Shown: positions 46,622 to 55,646, counted from the first letter of the stretch. The stretch: 64,000 nucleotides of DNA from Acidimicrobiaceae bacterium (GCA_003151235.1 PLWZ01000072.1:53902-117901); one strand, 5' to 3'. The notes: generated from the sequence alone by a model not told the origin. Numbers and translations: made by a program.

Positions 46622-46896
46622 TGATCCGGGTCCTTTCCATGGCCTGGGTCACCGTGCGACAACTTGTATGACAAGAAGAAATTGAAATTGTTAGTAGTGG
46701 TAGTAACAGCTGGGGATTGTGGAGAACCCGACCGCGTCGCTGGCCAGACGACCAATTCGGGTGTCTGCGCCGGTGGAGGAAACGGGGACGACCGAGGCGA
46801 TAAGGGGACGAGCGTCCGAGCACCTGCGGAAAAGTATCGGCTTCTCCACAGAAGAGTGGTCGGGAATCACAGGTTTCATGGGGTTTGGTCCCCAGC
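46622..46896. promoter_or_regulatory. dnaA-dnaN intergenic region, candidate oriC element
   Basis: A 275-base gap between dnaA and dnaN, the usual actinobacterial origin site. Two one-mismatch DnaA boxes (TTCTCCACA against TTATCCACA) are inverted to each other: minus strand 46718-46726 and plus strand 46842-46850. Beside the first is an AT-rich stretch (about 46655-46710, with AAGAAGAAATTGAAATTGTT) in an otherwise GC-rich genome, a candidate unwinding element. It also holds the dnaN promoter. Few boxes are visible compared with Streptomyces or Mycobacterium origins. Confidence 0.65.
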
Positions 46897-48291
46897 TCAC
46901 GTGCCCGTCTTGAGGTTGAGGAGCAGGTCGGTGACCTGCTCGTAGATCTGCCGCCGCTCCTTCATCTGACCGCTGATTTTCTCAACGGCGTGAATGACCG
47001 TCGTGTGGTCGCGCCCGCCGAAGACCCTGGCAATGGCCGGGTAGCTGTAGTCGGTCAGGTTCCGGGTCAGGTACATGGCCACTTGTCGAGCCGTAACCAA
47101 CGGACGGGTCCGGCTCGGCCCGCAGATCGCGTCGACCGTGAACCCATACCGGATGGCGGTCGTGTCGAGGATCATCTGGGGGGTGATCCGGCGCGGCTCT
47201 GCGGACGACACGATGTCGGCCAACACCCGTTCGGCGAGCGGGAGTGAGATCGGCTCCCGGTTGAGACTCGCGAACGCGGTCACCCGGATGAGAGCCCCTT
47301 CCAGTTCTCGGATGTTGTTCTTCACGTGGGTGGCGATGAACTCGAGCACGTCGTGGGGAATGTCGTCGTGGTCCGCTTCCGCCTTGGACCGCAGGATGGC
47401 AAGGCGCGTCTCGAGGTCGGGCGGGTCGATCTCGGTGATCAATCCAGACAGGAATCGGCTGCGCAGCCGATCTTCGAGCGTCTCGATCGATTTGGGGGGC
47501 CGGTCCGAGGTGAGGACGATTTGCTTCCCAGTGCCGTGCAGGTCGTTGTAGGTATGGAAGAACTCCTCCTGGAGACCCTCCTTGTTCTGCATGAACTGGA
47601 CGTCGTCGATCAACAGCACGTCGCACTCCCGGTACCGACGTTTGAACGCGATGGTGGTCGACATGCGCAGTGAGTCGACGAAGTCGTTCATGAACGTCTC
47701 GGTGGTCACGTAGAGGACCGTGCGCTTCGGGAAGTTCTCCCGGACGTAGTTGCCGATGGCATGCAGGAGGTGGGTCTTGCCGAGGCCCGAATCGCCATAT
47801 ATGTAGAGCGGGTTGTACGAGCGGCCCGGCGTCTCTGCGACCGCCTGCGCAGCGGCGTGAGCCAAGCGGTTCGAGGAGGCGGCCACGAAGGTCTCGAAGC
47901 TGTACCGGGCATCGAGACTCACCGACGCGGTCTCGCGTCGCCCACCGACAACGGTCTCGTCCCGGCGCCCGTCCCCGGTCACCGCGGTGGGCTCGCTCGG
48001 TGCGTACGTCGCGGGAACGGGTGGAGGCACCTCGTTCAGCACCTGAAGCCGGACCTTGACGGTTTGACCGGCGATCGAAGCCAGTGTTCCCTCGATCAGC
48101 GGGACAAATCGGCTCTCGACCCGCTCCCGGACCGCCGAGTTCGGGACCCCGAGGACGAGCACCCCGTCATGACCCGTATCTGTGATGGCGACGGGTTCGA
48201 CACTCGAAAGCCACATTTGCCACGTCGCCTCCGAAACCTGCTCACGAAGAGACGCGGTGCAGCGCGTCCACAACCCATTACTTTGTTCCAC
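46897..48291 (-). CDS. dnaA: Chromosomal replication initiator DnaA
   Basis: A 464-residue initiator. Domain I is at the N-terminus (LWTRCTASLREQVSEATWQMWLS). The AAA+ domain has NPLYIYGDSGLGKTHLLHAIG and DVLLIDDVQF. Domain IV, the DNA-binding part, has SRTRPLVTARQVAMYLTRNLT and FGGRDHTTVIHAVEKI. GTG 48291 is chosen because GGAGGAGCAG stands directly before it; the frame continues to 48339 without a better site. It is transcribed toward dnaN and divergently from rpmH. Confidence 0.97.
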   Translation of the reverse strand: MEQSNGLWTRCTASLREQVSEATWQMWLSSVEPVAITDTGHDGVLVLGVPNSAVRERVESRFVPLIEGTLASIAGQTVKVRLQVLNEVPPPVPATYAPSEPTAVTGDGRRDETVVGGRRETASVSLDARYSFETFVAASSNRLAHAAAQAVAETPGRSYNPLYIYGDSGLGKTHLLHAIGNYVRENFPKRTVLYVTTETFMNDFVDSLRMSTTIAFKRRYRECDVLLIDDVQFMQNKEGLQEEFFHTYNDLHGTGKQIVLTSDRPPKSIETLEDRLRSRFLSGLITEIDPPDLETRLAILRSKAEADHDDIPHDVLEFIATHVKNNIRELEGALIRVTAFASLNREPISLPLAERVLADIVSSAEPRRITPQMILDTTAIRYGFTVDAICGPSRTRPLVTARQVAMYLTRNLTDYSYPAIARVFGGRDHTTVIHAVEKISGQMKERRQIYEQVTDLLLNLKTGT

Positions 48292-48536
48292 CTGCTCCTC
48301 CGGACCCCTCCAGGTGAGACCGTCCACAACGTGGTCCACAGGTGTGGAACACAGGCCGCTACCTGGTCGTTCGAACGTACACCGTTGCGACCGCAGCGAC
48401 TAGTGGCGATACGCGAATCGCGCCTAGCATTGAAGGACACGATTCCCTCAGCTCGGCCATCGACTCGCCGGGCTGGCAGCGGTATCCCCGGTCGATGGCG
48501 CTGCGCCGTCGGGGGACCAGGAAAGGCCTACCGGAC
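48292..48536. promoter_or_regulatory. dnaA-rpmH divergent region with DnaA-box-like cluster
   Basis: A 245-base divergent promoter region. Three TCCACA cores occur within 26 bases: 48323-48328 and 48335-48340 on plus, 48343-48348 on minus. Their nonamers match the consensus box only partly (two or three mismatches). They sit just upstream of the dnaA SD and fit autoregulation of dnaA or a second origin element. Promoters for dnaA and rpmH are expected here; no clear hexamers were identified. Confidence 0.5.
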
Positions 48537-48671
48537 GTGAAGCGAACGTACCAACCAAACACCCGCAAGCGGGCCAAGACCCATGGGTTCCGCAAGCGGA
48601 TGTCGACCAGAGGAGGCAGGGCGACCCTGCGGGCCAGGCGGCTCAAAGGGCGCCGTCGGCTGACCGTCTGA
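48537..48671 (+). CDS. rpmH: 50S ribosomal protein L34
   Basis: A 44-residue, very basic protein: [20 protein letters not shown], then [20 protein letters not shown], the full L34 pattern. GTG 48537 gives exactly the expected N-terminus. It is part of the large ribosomal subunit. First gene of the rpmH-rnpA-yidD-yidC-jag-rsmG series. Confidence 0.98.
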   Translation: MKRTYQPNTRKRAKTHGFRKRMSTRGGRATLRARRLKGRRRLTV

Positions 48672-48678
48672 GGACGCC

Positions 48679-49023
48679 GTGACCTCACGTTCTGTCGGGC
48701 GCATCCGCCACCGGAGTACCTTTGTCGCCCTTCGTCGGCCGGCTGGCCGCGTCGCGGTCGGGCCACTCCGGGTGAGCTGGGTCCCTCCCCTCCCCTCCGA
48801 TCCATTTCCCCAGGTCAGCTACGCAATTGGGCGTCGCTGTGGCAACGCCGTAGAGAGGAACCGTCTGCGGAGACGCCTCCGGGCGGTCGTCGGCCAGGCC
48901 CAGCTCGTACCCGGCAGCTACCTGGTCATCGCGGATCCACCCGCGGTCAACCTGGGCTTCAGCGATCTGGCCTCGACGGTAGGCTCAGCCATGAGCTCGG
49001 CAGCGGCCAAGGGGACCCGATGA
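48679..49023 (+). CDS. rnpA: Ribonuclease P protein component
   Basis: A 114-residue basic protein that binds the RNase P RNA and aids tRNA 5' maturation. The signature is [21 protein letters not shown], the RNR motif of the family. GTG 48679 follows rpmH by seven bases; its stop overlaps the yidD start (ATGA). Confidence 0.95.
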   Translation: MTSRSVGRIRHRSTFVALRRPAGRVAVGPLRVSWVPPLPSDPFPQVSYAIGRRCGNAVERNRLRRRLRAVVGQAQLVPGSYLVIADPPAVNLGFSDLASTVGSAMSSAAAKGTR

Positions 49024-49274
49024 TGGCCGACCGAATGTCGGCGAAGCGGGCTGCGCTGTTTGCGATCTCCATCTACCAGGGCTTTCGCGTCGGCCATGCC
49101 TCCCCGTGCCGGTTCTGGCCCTCGTGCTCAACGTATGCCGCCGAGGCAGTTGAGACGTACGGCGCTCTGCGCGGAGGTTGGCTGGCGATCCGACGTCTGG
49201 CGCGCTGCCATCCGTTCGGGGGCCGGGGCGTGGACCTCGTGCCGATCCGGGTCGACGAAGGCCACCGCCAGTGA
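49020..49274 (+). CDS. yidD: Membrane protein insertion efficiency factor YidD
   Basis: An 84-residue protein with the YidD core: [54 protein letters not shown]. The invariant cysteines in PCRFWPSCS and RCHPF are present. It assists YidC-dependent insertion at the membrane. Its start overlaps rnpA and its stop overlaps the yidC start (GTGA). Confidence 0.95.
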   Translation: MMADRMSAKRAALFAISIYQGFRVGHASPCRFWPSCSTYAAEAVETYGALRGGWLAIRRLARCHPFGGRGVDLVPIRVDEGHRQ

Positions 49275-50356
49275 GCACCCTCTTCGCGACCAACAGCGTG
49301 TTCCATGCCATCGGCCAGCTGTTCCAGCCGCTGTTCCGGCTGATCGGCGAGGTGCTGGCGTTCATCTACGGGCTGATCCCCAACTACGCGATCGCGATTG
49401 CCCTGCTCACGGTCATCATCATGCTGCTGCTCACGCCGCTAACGGTGAAGAGCACGAAGTCCATGATCGCGATGCAAAGGCTGCAGCCGGAGATCAAAAA
49501 GCTCCAAGCAAAGTATAAGGGAGCGGAGAACCGCCAGAAGCTCAACGAAGAGATGATGGCGCTGTACAAGCAACAGGGAATCAATCCGGCTGGTGGGTGT
49601 CTCCCGCTGTTCTTGCAAATGCCCTTCTTGATCATTCTCTATGACACGATCAAGGGGCTCACGACGACCGTCAACGGGAAGGTCTCGCCGCGGTATATCC
49701 CGAAGCCGGCGGCCCATGCCACGACCTACTCGCTGGTCGAAAAGATGTACCACAACCTGATCACCAGCGGCGGCAAGATGGTTTCGTTCGGGGTCAACCT
49801 GGCTGACAAGCCGTTTGCACATGGGCTGAGCGCTGGACAACGAGCCCCGTACTTCGTTCTCGTGGGCCTGGCAGTTGGGTTCCAATACTTCCAGATGCGG
49901 CAGATGAATAGCCGGAACCCGCAGTCGGCCGCAAACAAACAGATGCAGACGATACAGAAAGTGACGCCAATTCTGTTTGCCTACATTTACTTTTTGATCC
50001 CCGCTGCAGTGGTGATCTATATGATCATCTCGACTCTGATCAGGATGCTGACTCAAGAGATCATGTTCCGGACGGGCATGGTCCAGCCCGTGGGAGCGGA
50101 ACGCACCATCGGTGGGGCGAAGCGGACGGCCATCGGCGGCGCCGCCCCGGCGTTGGTCGAAGACACGGGAACCGCCACGCCAGCCAAGGCCACGCCGAAG
50201 GGCGATGGGGCGGGGTCGAAGCCGAAGCCGAAGCCGAAGCCCGCTGCCGCACAGAACGGCAAGGGGAACTCGAACACGAACGGATCTGGTAGTACCAACG
50301 GTGCGACCGCTTCCCAGCAACGTGCGCGAGGAAAGAGACCGCGAAAGGCGCGCTAA
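49271..50356 (+). CDS. yidC: Membrane protein insertase YidC
   Basis: A 361-residue Oxa1/YidC insertase. Five hydrophobic segments occur, beginning with [21 protein letters not shown]. The cytoplasmic hairpin [19 protein letters not shown] and the [20 protein letters not shown] stretch are diagnostic. The C-terminal tail is long, polar and rich in Lys-Pro repeats, as in actinobacterial forms that contact ribosomes. The GTG start overlaps yidD. Codon use in the middle of the gene is somewhat more AT-rich than in neighbours. Jag follows three bases later. Confidence 0.96.
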   Translation: MSTLFATNSVFHAIGQLFQPLFRLIGEVLAFIYGLIPNYAIAIALLTVIIMLLLTPLTVKSTKSMIAMQRLQPEIKKLQAKYKGAENRQKLNEEMMALYKQQGINPAGGCLPLFLQMPFLIILYDTIKGLTTTVNGKVSPRYIPKPAAHATTYSLVEKMYHNLITSGGKMVSFGVNLADKPFAHGLSAGQRAPYFVLVGLAVGFQYFQMRQMNSRNPQSAANKQMQTIQKVTPILFAYIYFLIPAAVVIYMIISTLIRMLTQEIMFRTGMVQPVGAERTIGGAKRTAIGGAAPALVEDTGTATPAKATPKGDGAGSKPKPKPKPAAAQNGKGNSNTNGSGSTNGATASQQRARGKRPRKAR

Positions 50357-50359
50357 GCA

Positions 50360-51310
50360 GTGGAGTGGGTTGAGATCTCGGGCAGGACGCTCGATGAGGC
50401 AAAAGAAATCGCGCTTGAACAGCTTGGTGTCGCCGAAGCCGATGCGGAGCTCATCGTGCTGTCCGAGCCGAAGGTGGGCTTGTTCGGACGGACGCGGGGT
50501 GAGGCTCGGGTCCGGGCCCGGGTGCAGCCCGTTGGTCCCCGTCCGAAGCGCCAACGGCGACCCCGCAAGACCGGCTCTGGTTCCGACAGGAGCCCGCAAC
50601 GCAATGGTGATCGCCAGAAACCCTCAAGTAATGGCCAGCGGGGAGATCGGACAGGCAGGGACCGATCGGAAGAGAAGGCAGCGGAGGACTCCCCCACCCC
50701 AAGTTCGGGCCGCCGGAATCGGTCGAGGTCGCGTAACGGAGGTGGCCAAACGCCCAACGGCCGCTCGAGCCAGCCTGGCAGGGCGGTCCGACCGGAACGC
50801 AGCGATCAAGTTCGACAGGACAAGGAGGCCGAGATGGCCGAAGGTGTGACGCTAGAGGAGCAGGCCGAAGCGGCCAAGGACTTCATGGAGGGTTTGCTAG
50901 AGGTCTACGGCTACGAAGCGTCGGTGTCGACCCGTGTGCTTGATGAGGACACCGTTGAGGTCGCGGCGAATGGTGACGAGCTCGGTCTACTGGTGGGCCC
51001 GAGAGGGTCAACCTTGGCTGCGTTGCAGGACGTGACCAGGACGGTGGTGCAGCATCGCTTTCCGACCAGGACCGATCGAATCGTGGTGGACGTGGCCGGC
51101 TACCGACAACGACGGGTGGCGGCGCTGCAGCGGTTCACCCGCCAGGTGTGTGACGAGGTCCTTGAATCCGGCGATGAGCGGGCGCTCGAGCCTATGTCCC
51201 CGGCCGACCGCAAGGTGGTCCACGACGCCGTGAACGAGATCGAGGGTTTGGTGACTCGGTCCGAGGGCGAAGACTCAGCCCGTCACGTGGTGATCGCCCC
51301 GGAGAGCTAG
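50360..51310 (+). CDS. jag: RNA-binding protein Jag/KhpB (SpoIIIJ-associated)
   Basis: A 316-residue protein. The Jag-N domain (about 1-52) has WVEISGRTLDEAKEIALEQLGV and SEPKVGLFGRTRGEARVRA. A ~100-residue charged, disordered linker follows. The KH domain has NGDELGLLVGPRGSTLAALQDVTR, and the R3H domain ends in ADRKVVHDAVNEIEGLVTRSEGEDSARHVVI. In firmicutes KhpB works with KhpA in RNA control of division; here it is cotranscribed with yidC. The long linker is typical of actinobacteria. Confidence 0.95.
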   Translation: MEWVEISGRTLDEAKEIALEQLGVAEADAELIVLSEPKVGLFGRTRGEARVRARVQPVGPRPKRQRRPRKTGSGSDRSPQRNGDRQKPSSNGQRGDRTGRDRSEEKAAEDSPTPSSGRRNRSRSRNGGGQTPNGRSSQPGRAVRPERSDQVRQDKEAEMAEGVTLEEQAEAAKDFMEGLLEVYGYEASVSTRVLDEDTVEVAANGDELGLLVGPRGSTLAALQDVTRTVVQHRFPTRTDRIVVDVAGYRQRRVAALQRFTRQVCDEVLESGDERALEPMSPADRKVVHDAVNEIEGLVTRSEGEDSARHVVIAPES

Positions 51311-51341
51311 AGAGCCGAGGGCCGGATCCCGGGTTTGGGTT

Positions 51342-51980
51342 ATGCCCGCGCCGGAGGTTGTCCGTGAGGTTCTCGCCGAGGCGCAGGGTCAGGGATTCAT
51401 CGGCCCCGGTCCGCTGGATCCGCATGTCGCGCATGCCCTTTGCTTTTCTGAGGTGATCGTCCTCGTGCGGGGAAGAACGCTCGATCACGGAGATCACCTC
51501 GTCGACCTCGGTGCCGGGGGTGGCTTGCCGGGGCTTGTGTTGGCGTCGGTCTGGCCCGAGCTCAGGGTGAGCTTGGTTGAGGGTTCCACCCGACGGGCCG
51601 CCTTCCTCGAGGAGGCGGTGGATCGGTGCGGTTTCGGCGCGAGGGTCGATGTGGTCGGGACGCGCGCCGAGGTGGCAGGCCGTGACCCGGAGTTACGAGG
51701 CCGGTGCACGGTGGTGACGGCCCGGTCATTCGGGACCCCCAGTGAGACTGCTGAGTGTGCTGCGCCGTTTCTCCGGGTTGGGGGCCTTCTCGTGGTGTCG
51801 GAACCGCCGGAACCCCGTGGCAGCGCTGGATGGCCCATGATTGGCCTGGCGCTGTTGGGCCTCGAGTCAACGTCGGAGACGCCCGTTGACCCCCGCTTTG
51901 CGTTGCTGAAGCAGGCGTCGCCGTGCCCGGACCGCTACCCCCGCCGGGTTGGGGTGCCGAGGAAGCGACCCCTCTTCTAG
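51342..51980 (+). CDS. rsmG: 16S rRNA (guanine-N7)-methyltransferase RsmG
   Basis: A 212-residue SAM methyltransferase that modifies G527 of 16S rRNA (E. coli numbering); loss gives low-level streptomycin resistance. The SAM loop is VDLGAGGGLPGLVLA, followed by LVEGSTRRAAFLEEAV and ARSFGTPSETAECAAPFLRVGG. It sits between jag and parA as in most actinobacteria. The start ATG 51342 lies 31 bases after jag. Confidence 0.94.
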   Translation: MPAPEVVREVLAEAQGQGFIGPGPLDPHVAHALCFSEVIVLVRGRTLDHGDHLVDLGAGGGLPGLVLASVWPELRVSLVEGSTRRAAFLEEAVDRCGFGARVDVVGTRAEVAGRDPELRGRCTVVTARSFGTPSETAECAAPFLRVGGLLVVSEPPEPRGSAGWPMIGLALLGLESTSETPVDPRFALLKQASPCPDRYPRRVGVPRKRPLF

Positions 51981-52044
51981 AGTCGCTCGCGAGACCCCTT
52001 TCGGCTCGTAGGGTGGGCGGGTGCCCTTAACCATTCGGACCGGA

Positions 52045-52060
52045 CGTTTCACGTGAAACA
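52045..52060. promoter_or_regulatory. parS site 1
   Basis: CGTTTCACGTGAAACA, 15 of 16 matches to the universal parS palindrome TGTTTCACGTGAAACA. It lies between rsmG and parA, 48 bases before a second site. ParB binds here, slides by CTP-dependent clamping and directs origin segregation. Confidence 0.93.
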
Positions 52061-52093
52061 TCCCGGCCCACAGCGCCGGGGCCGCAAAGGGCA

Positions 52094-52109
52094 TGTTTCA
52101 CGTGAAACA
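52094..52109. promoter_or_regulatory. parS site 2
   Basis: TGTTTCACGTGAAACA, an exact match to the universal parS consensus, about 90 bases upstream of the chosen parA start. With site 1 it forms a pair in the parA promoter region, so ParB binding may also regulate parAB. Confidence 0.97.
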
Positions 52110-52195
52110 GTTCACGGAATCGCCCGAATATGCTTGACCCCGCGCACGGAGCAGACGAGGATTGGGGCCGTGCTCGCGTTGGTAGAGATAGCCTG

Positions 52196-53620
52196 ATGCG
52201 CTTTCGACGACGCGACCGAAACGAGCGGCCGGAAGAACCGGACCCCCAGGTTGAAGAGCGGTTCTTCGCCGAGTCTGCGCCAGAGCTAGAGATCAATGCC
52301 TCACCGGAGCTCGGACCGGAACCGGAGCTCGAGAAGGACCACGATCCAGAGCCCGGTCCGCCCGCCACGGCAGCTGCGGCTCAATCTGAGACCGATACCT
52401 CCGAGCCACCGACGCTGAGTGCCGACGTCATGGAGGCCGAATCCGCTGACTCGCCGGTTGACTTCATTCTGGAACCCCCAACCCACGAGAGCGCCCTCGA
52501 GGAGGAAAGTCCCAGTTCAACCCCGGTGGACTCTCCGACCGAAGCCATCTACCAGAACGAGACCCAAGCGGAACCCCAGCGAATCCCGCCGCTGCCAACG
52601 GATCCGGCCCGAAACCCCCAGGCAGACGAGCCGGACCTCGAGACCGCTGCCCCCGCCGTGGCCGCTCCCGTCGCCGTGCCTGAGCCTGAACACGAGCCTG
52701 AGCCTGAGCCTGAACACGAGGCCGCTCCCGTCGCCGTCCGTGCCGAAACAGCACCCCAGGACAACTTCGCCCAGAGGGCACAAATGGCCATGAGCCGACT
52801 CGGCGACCTTCCGACCTCCAATGGAGTCCATAAGACCCGTTCACTTCCCCGGGTGGTGGCAATCGCGAACCAAAAGGGGGGTGTGGGCAAGACCACGACC
52901 ACGGTCAACCTCGGGGCGGCCCTGTCGGAGCTCGACTATCGCGTGCTCGTGGTGGACCTCGACCCTCAAGGCAACGCGACCAGCGGTTTGGGGATCGACA
53001 CCCGAAACTTCGAATCCTCGATGTACGACGTGATCATGCGAGACGCTCCGATCGAAGACTGCATTGAACCAACCAGCGTCCAGAACCTCTTCGTGACCCC
53101 CGCCACGATCGATCTGGCTGGGGTTGAGATCGAGCTGGTAAGCGCGTTCAGCCGAGAGCTCAAGCTCAAGCGAGCCATCGACACCGTCGTCGACGACTTT
53201 GACTTCGTCCTCATCGACTGCCCGCCCTCGCTGGGCCTCCTGACGATAAACGGCCTGGCCGCGGCGTCAGAGGTTCTCGTGCCGATCCAATGCGAGTATT
53301 ACGCACTTGAGGGTTTGAGCCAGCTCATCCGAAACGTCCAGCTCGTGGCGTCAAACCTCAACAAGGGCCTCGAGATCAGCGCGATCGTCCTGACCATGTT
53401 CGACGCACGGACACGCCTTGCGATCGACGTGGCTAACGAGGTGCGAAGCCACTTCAAAGAAGTGGTCTGCCGCAGCATCATCCCGCGAACGGTCAGGCTC
53501 TCCGAAGCACCGTCCTTCGGTCAGCCCATCACGGTGTTCGATCCCAGCTCGAGAGGCGCGGTGGCCTACCGAGAACTGGCCAAGGAGGTAAGCGATGGCG
53601 CGCCGAAGCGGTCTGGGTAA
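52196..53620 (+). CDS. parA: Chromosome partitioning ATPase ParA with long acidic N-terminal extension
   Basis: A protein of 474 residues. The Walker-type ATPase core begins at about 218 (VVAIANQKGGVGKTTTTVNLG, with the deviant Walker A at 227-234). It continues with VVDLDPQGNATSGLG and VLIDCPPSLGLLTINGL to a typical end. The first ~210 residues are an acidic, Pro/Glu-rich region with EPEHEPEPEPEHE repeats, unusual in length. ParA forms dynamic nucleoid-bound gradients that pull ParB-parS. ATG 52196 is preferred (GGTAGAGA upstream); ATG 52130 is in frame. It overlaps parB by 26 bases. Confidence 0.93.
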   Translation: MRFRRRDRNERPEEPDPQVEERFFAESAPELEINASPELGPEPELEKDHDPEPGPPATAAAAQSETDTSEPPTLSADVMEAESADSPVDFILEPPTHESALEEESPSSTPVDSPTEAIYQNETQAEPQRIPPLPTDPARNPQADEPDLETAAPAVAAPVAVPEPEHEPEPEPEHEAAPVAVRAETAPQDNFAQRAQMAMSRLGDLPTSNGVHKTRSLPRVVAIANQKGGVGKTTTTVNLGAALSELDYRVLVVDLDPQGNATSGLGIDTRNFESSMYDVIMRDAPIEDCIEPTSVQNLFVTPATIDLAGVEIELVSAFSRELKLKRAIDTVVDDFDFVLIDCPPSLGLLTINGLAAASEVLVPIQCEYYALEGLSQLIRNVQLVASNLNKGLEISAIVLTMFDARTRLAIDVANEVRSHFKEVVCRSIIPRTVRLSEAPSFGQPITVFDPSSRGAVAYRELAKEVSDGAPKRSG

Positions 53621-54506
53621 GGGCCTCGGGGCCCTCATCCCAACCGAGCTCCCCGGGCGGTCGACCTCGGCTCTGCGAGAGGTTCCTATCGGGAACATTC
53701 GACCAAACACGCGGCAGCCCCGGTCCTACTTCGACGAGGAAGCCATGTCGGCGCTGGCCGCCTCCATCCGGGAGCTGGGCGTGCTTCAGCCGGTCTTGGT
53801 GAAGGAGCTGCCGGGGGAGAGCGACGCATACGAGCTGATAGCGGGGGAGCGTCGTTGGCGGGCGGCCCGGCGGGCCGGCCTGCAGACCATCCCGGTGCTT
53901 GCGCAGAGCGACACCGACGATGCCCAAAGTCTCGAGCAGGCGTTGGTCGAGAACCTGCACCGGGAAGACCTCAACCCCTTGGAAGAGGCCGCCGCCTACC
54001 AGCAGCTCATCGACGACTTCTCGTTCACCCACGAACAGGTGTCAAAGCGGGTGGGCAAGAGCCGTGCCGCGGTCACCAATACACTCCGCCTTCTGCAGTT
54101 GCCGGCCGGTGTCCAGCGTGCCCTGGCCGACGCCACGATCAGCGCGGGACACGCCCGAGCACTCCTTGGTACTCCGGACCGGGCGCTCCAAGAGGAACTA
54201 GTCCGGCGGGTCATCGCCGAGGGCCTGACGGTCCGCGCCGTGGAGGACGAGGTCCGTCAGTCCCAAGAAGCGCTCTCACCAGCCCCAACGCCAAGTAATA
54301 CCAATGGTACTACCCGAAAAGCGAGCAGTCCGCGTCGTCTGCCGGAACCGGGACTGCTCGAACTGGAGGAGCTGCTGGCGGCGTTCCTCAACACAAGGGT
54401 CAAGGTGGACCTGAGAAATCGGAAGGGCCGGCTGGTCGTGGAGTTCGCAACACTGGAGGATCTGGAGCGCATCTACCGGGCCATGGTGGGCCCCGCGGTC
54501 CAGTAA
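53595..54506 (+). CDS. parB: Chromosome partitioning protein ParB
   Basis: A 303-residue ParB. The N-terminus has RSGLGKGLGALIP and NIRPNTRQPRSYFDEEAM. The CTPase boxes are ELIAGERRWRAARRAGL and ENLHREDLNPLEEAAAYQ. The HTH for parS is THEQVSKRVGKSRAAVTNTLRLL, and the C-terminal dimer domain is LEELLAAFLNTRVKVD. It clamps on parS (two sites at 52045-52109) and spreads. Translationally coupled to parA. Confidence 0.97.
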   Translation: MARRSGLGKGLGALIPTELPGRSTSALREVPIGNIRPNTRQPRSYFDEEAMSALAASIRELGVLQPVLVKELPGESDAYELIAGERRWRAARRAGLQTIPVLAQSDTDDAQSLEQALVENLHREDLNPLEEAAAYQQLIDDFSFTHEQVSKRVGKSRAAVTNTLRLLQLPAGVQRALADATISAGHARALLGTPDRALQEELVRRVIAEGLTVRAVEDEVRQSQEALSPAPTPSNTNGTTRKASSPRRLPEPGLLELEELLAAFLNTRVKVDLRNRKGRLVVEFATLEDLERIYRAMVGPAVQ

Positions 54507-54532
54507 TTCGTCACCCAGGTCTCAGGTTCGTC

Positions 54533-54619
54533 ACAACCTTCAACCAGTTCTTCAGCTTCTTCCACAACCTGTGCATGACGTTGTGGATTGTTCCATTCGT
54601 CGTTTGGTTGAGGGTTTGT
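54533..54619. terminator. Nested inverted repeat between convergent parB and cwlM
   Basis: Inner arms TCCACAAC (54561-54568) and GTTGTGGA (54580-54587) pair perfectly around an 11-base loop. Outer arms ACAACCTTCAACCA (54533-54546) and TGGTTGAGGGTTTGT (54605-54619) pair with one bulge and one mismatch. Position between two convergent genes suggests a bidirectional terminator. The inner arms also resemble an inverted pair of DnaA-box cores. Confidence 0.5.
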
Positions 54620-54660
54620 TCAGGCTTCCGTCGCCCTGGAGGGAATCTGTCACCGTTCCG

Positions 54661-55635
54661 TCACTCCCAGAGGGAGCGGGCCCAAGCCTCGACCGCCGCC
54701 GCCAATGCGTCGGTGAGGGCCTGGCCGTGCTCGACAATGACGGCGGCCGGCCCGAGCTCGACAATGACGGCGGGCATCTTGGTCTCGCGGAGCAGCGGAA
54801 CCGACATGCCTCGGATTCCGCCGTCCTCGATGCCGAGCGCGTGGGGCACGAGCCCTTGGACGAGCTCGGCGAGCCGGCGTCCGCCCGGCGACTCGGTTCG
54901 GTAGCCGGCGTAGTAGGCGGTGGTGCATCCGACGGCGTCCGGATCGAGCCGAATCCCGACCAGCACATCGGCCTCGCCGGCGTTTGCCTCGCGCGCCTGG
55001 ATCGAGTCATCGGGCTGGTGCATCGCCGTGACGCGAGCGCCGGACGCGAGGAGGTTCCGCCGCAGGGCCGACAGCGTCGCGGCAAGGCCACCGGGCTCGC
55101 CGATTGCCACGTGTCGGCCGACCAGGGTCGGCGGGGATTGCCGCAGCTGCTCGCGCGCCCGCACGTTCGAGACGAGCTCGGTGCGGCGGTGGCGCGCCTG
55201 CATTCGGAGCAGCTCGCCAACCGTGAGGGGCCCGACGACGCCGTCGACCCGGACGCCGATGTTGCGTTGGAAGTCGAGGACTCCGGTTGCCGTGTGGTCG
55301 CCAAAGATGCCGTCGACGCGGCCACTGTCGAAGCCGAGCGCGCCGAGACGCTGTTGGAGCTCGGCAACGTCGTCACCCCGGAGCATGGGAGAGGACCGGA
55401 AAAGCGCCCGCTCGCCCAGCCGAAACCCGGCCTCTACCAGGGTATTCCAGGTCTGGGGGCCGCAGGTCCCATCGACCCGGAGGCCGCGCCGATGTTGGAA
55501 CGCCTCGACGGCAGCGCGGGTCGCAGGGCCGAAATGCGACGGCGCATCCTCTTCAGTGGTGAGGCCGAGCTCTCCCAGTCGGTTGCGCAGATCGGCGACG
55601 GTGTCACCGCTCGCGCCCTCCGCGAGCGTGAGGAC
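54661..55635 (-). CDS. cwlM: CwlM-like pseudo-amidase with two peptidoglycan-binding domains
   Basis: About 324 residues: two PG_binding_1 repeats (about 9-70 and 85-145), then an Amidase_3 domain (170-320). Zinc ligands are not intact: the catalytic SIHxN motif reads GIRLDPD (Arg at the His position) and the first HGG motif is missing, while a late VELG glutamate remains. It is next to trxA as cwlM is in M. tuberculosis, where CwlM is a cytoplasmic, PknB-phosphorylated activator of MurA. No signal peptide is visible. The 5' end is unresolved: no ATG, GTG or TTG lies in frame between the trxA stop and the first domain, so the coordinate given is the first family-like residue. Confidence 0.8.
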   Translation of the reverse strand, partial: VLTLAEGASGDTVADLRNRLGELGLTTEEDAPSHFGPATRAAVEAFQHRRGLRVDGTCGPQTWNTLVEAGFRLGERALFRSSPMLRGDDVAELQQRLGALGFDSGRVDGIFGDHTATGVLDFQRNIGVRVDGVVGPLTVGELLRMQARHRRTELVSNVRAREQLRQSPPTLVGRHVAIGEPGGLAATLSALRRNLLASGARVTAMHQPDDSIQAREANAGEADVLVGIRLDPDAVGCTTAYYAGYRTESPGGRRLAELVQGLVPHALGIEDGGIRGMSVPLLRETKMPAVIVELGPAAVIVEHGQALTDALAAAVEAWARSLWE

Positions 55636-55646
55636 CTCGTCTGCCC

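Noticed and set aside
46897..48339. Longer dnaA start at GTG 48339
   Set aside because: It lies within the DnaA-box-like cluster and lacks an SD; GTG 48291 has GGAGGAG directly upstream.
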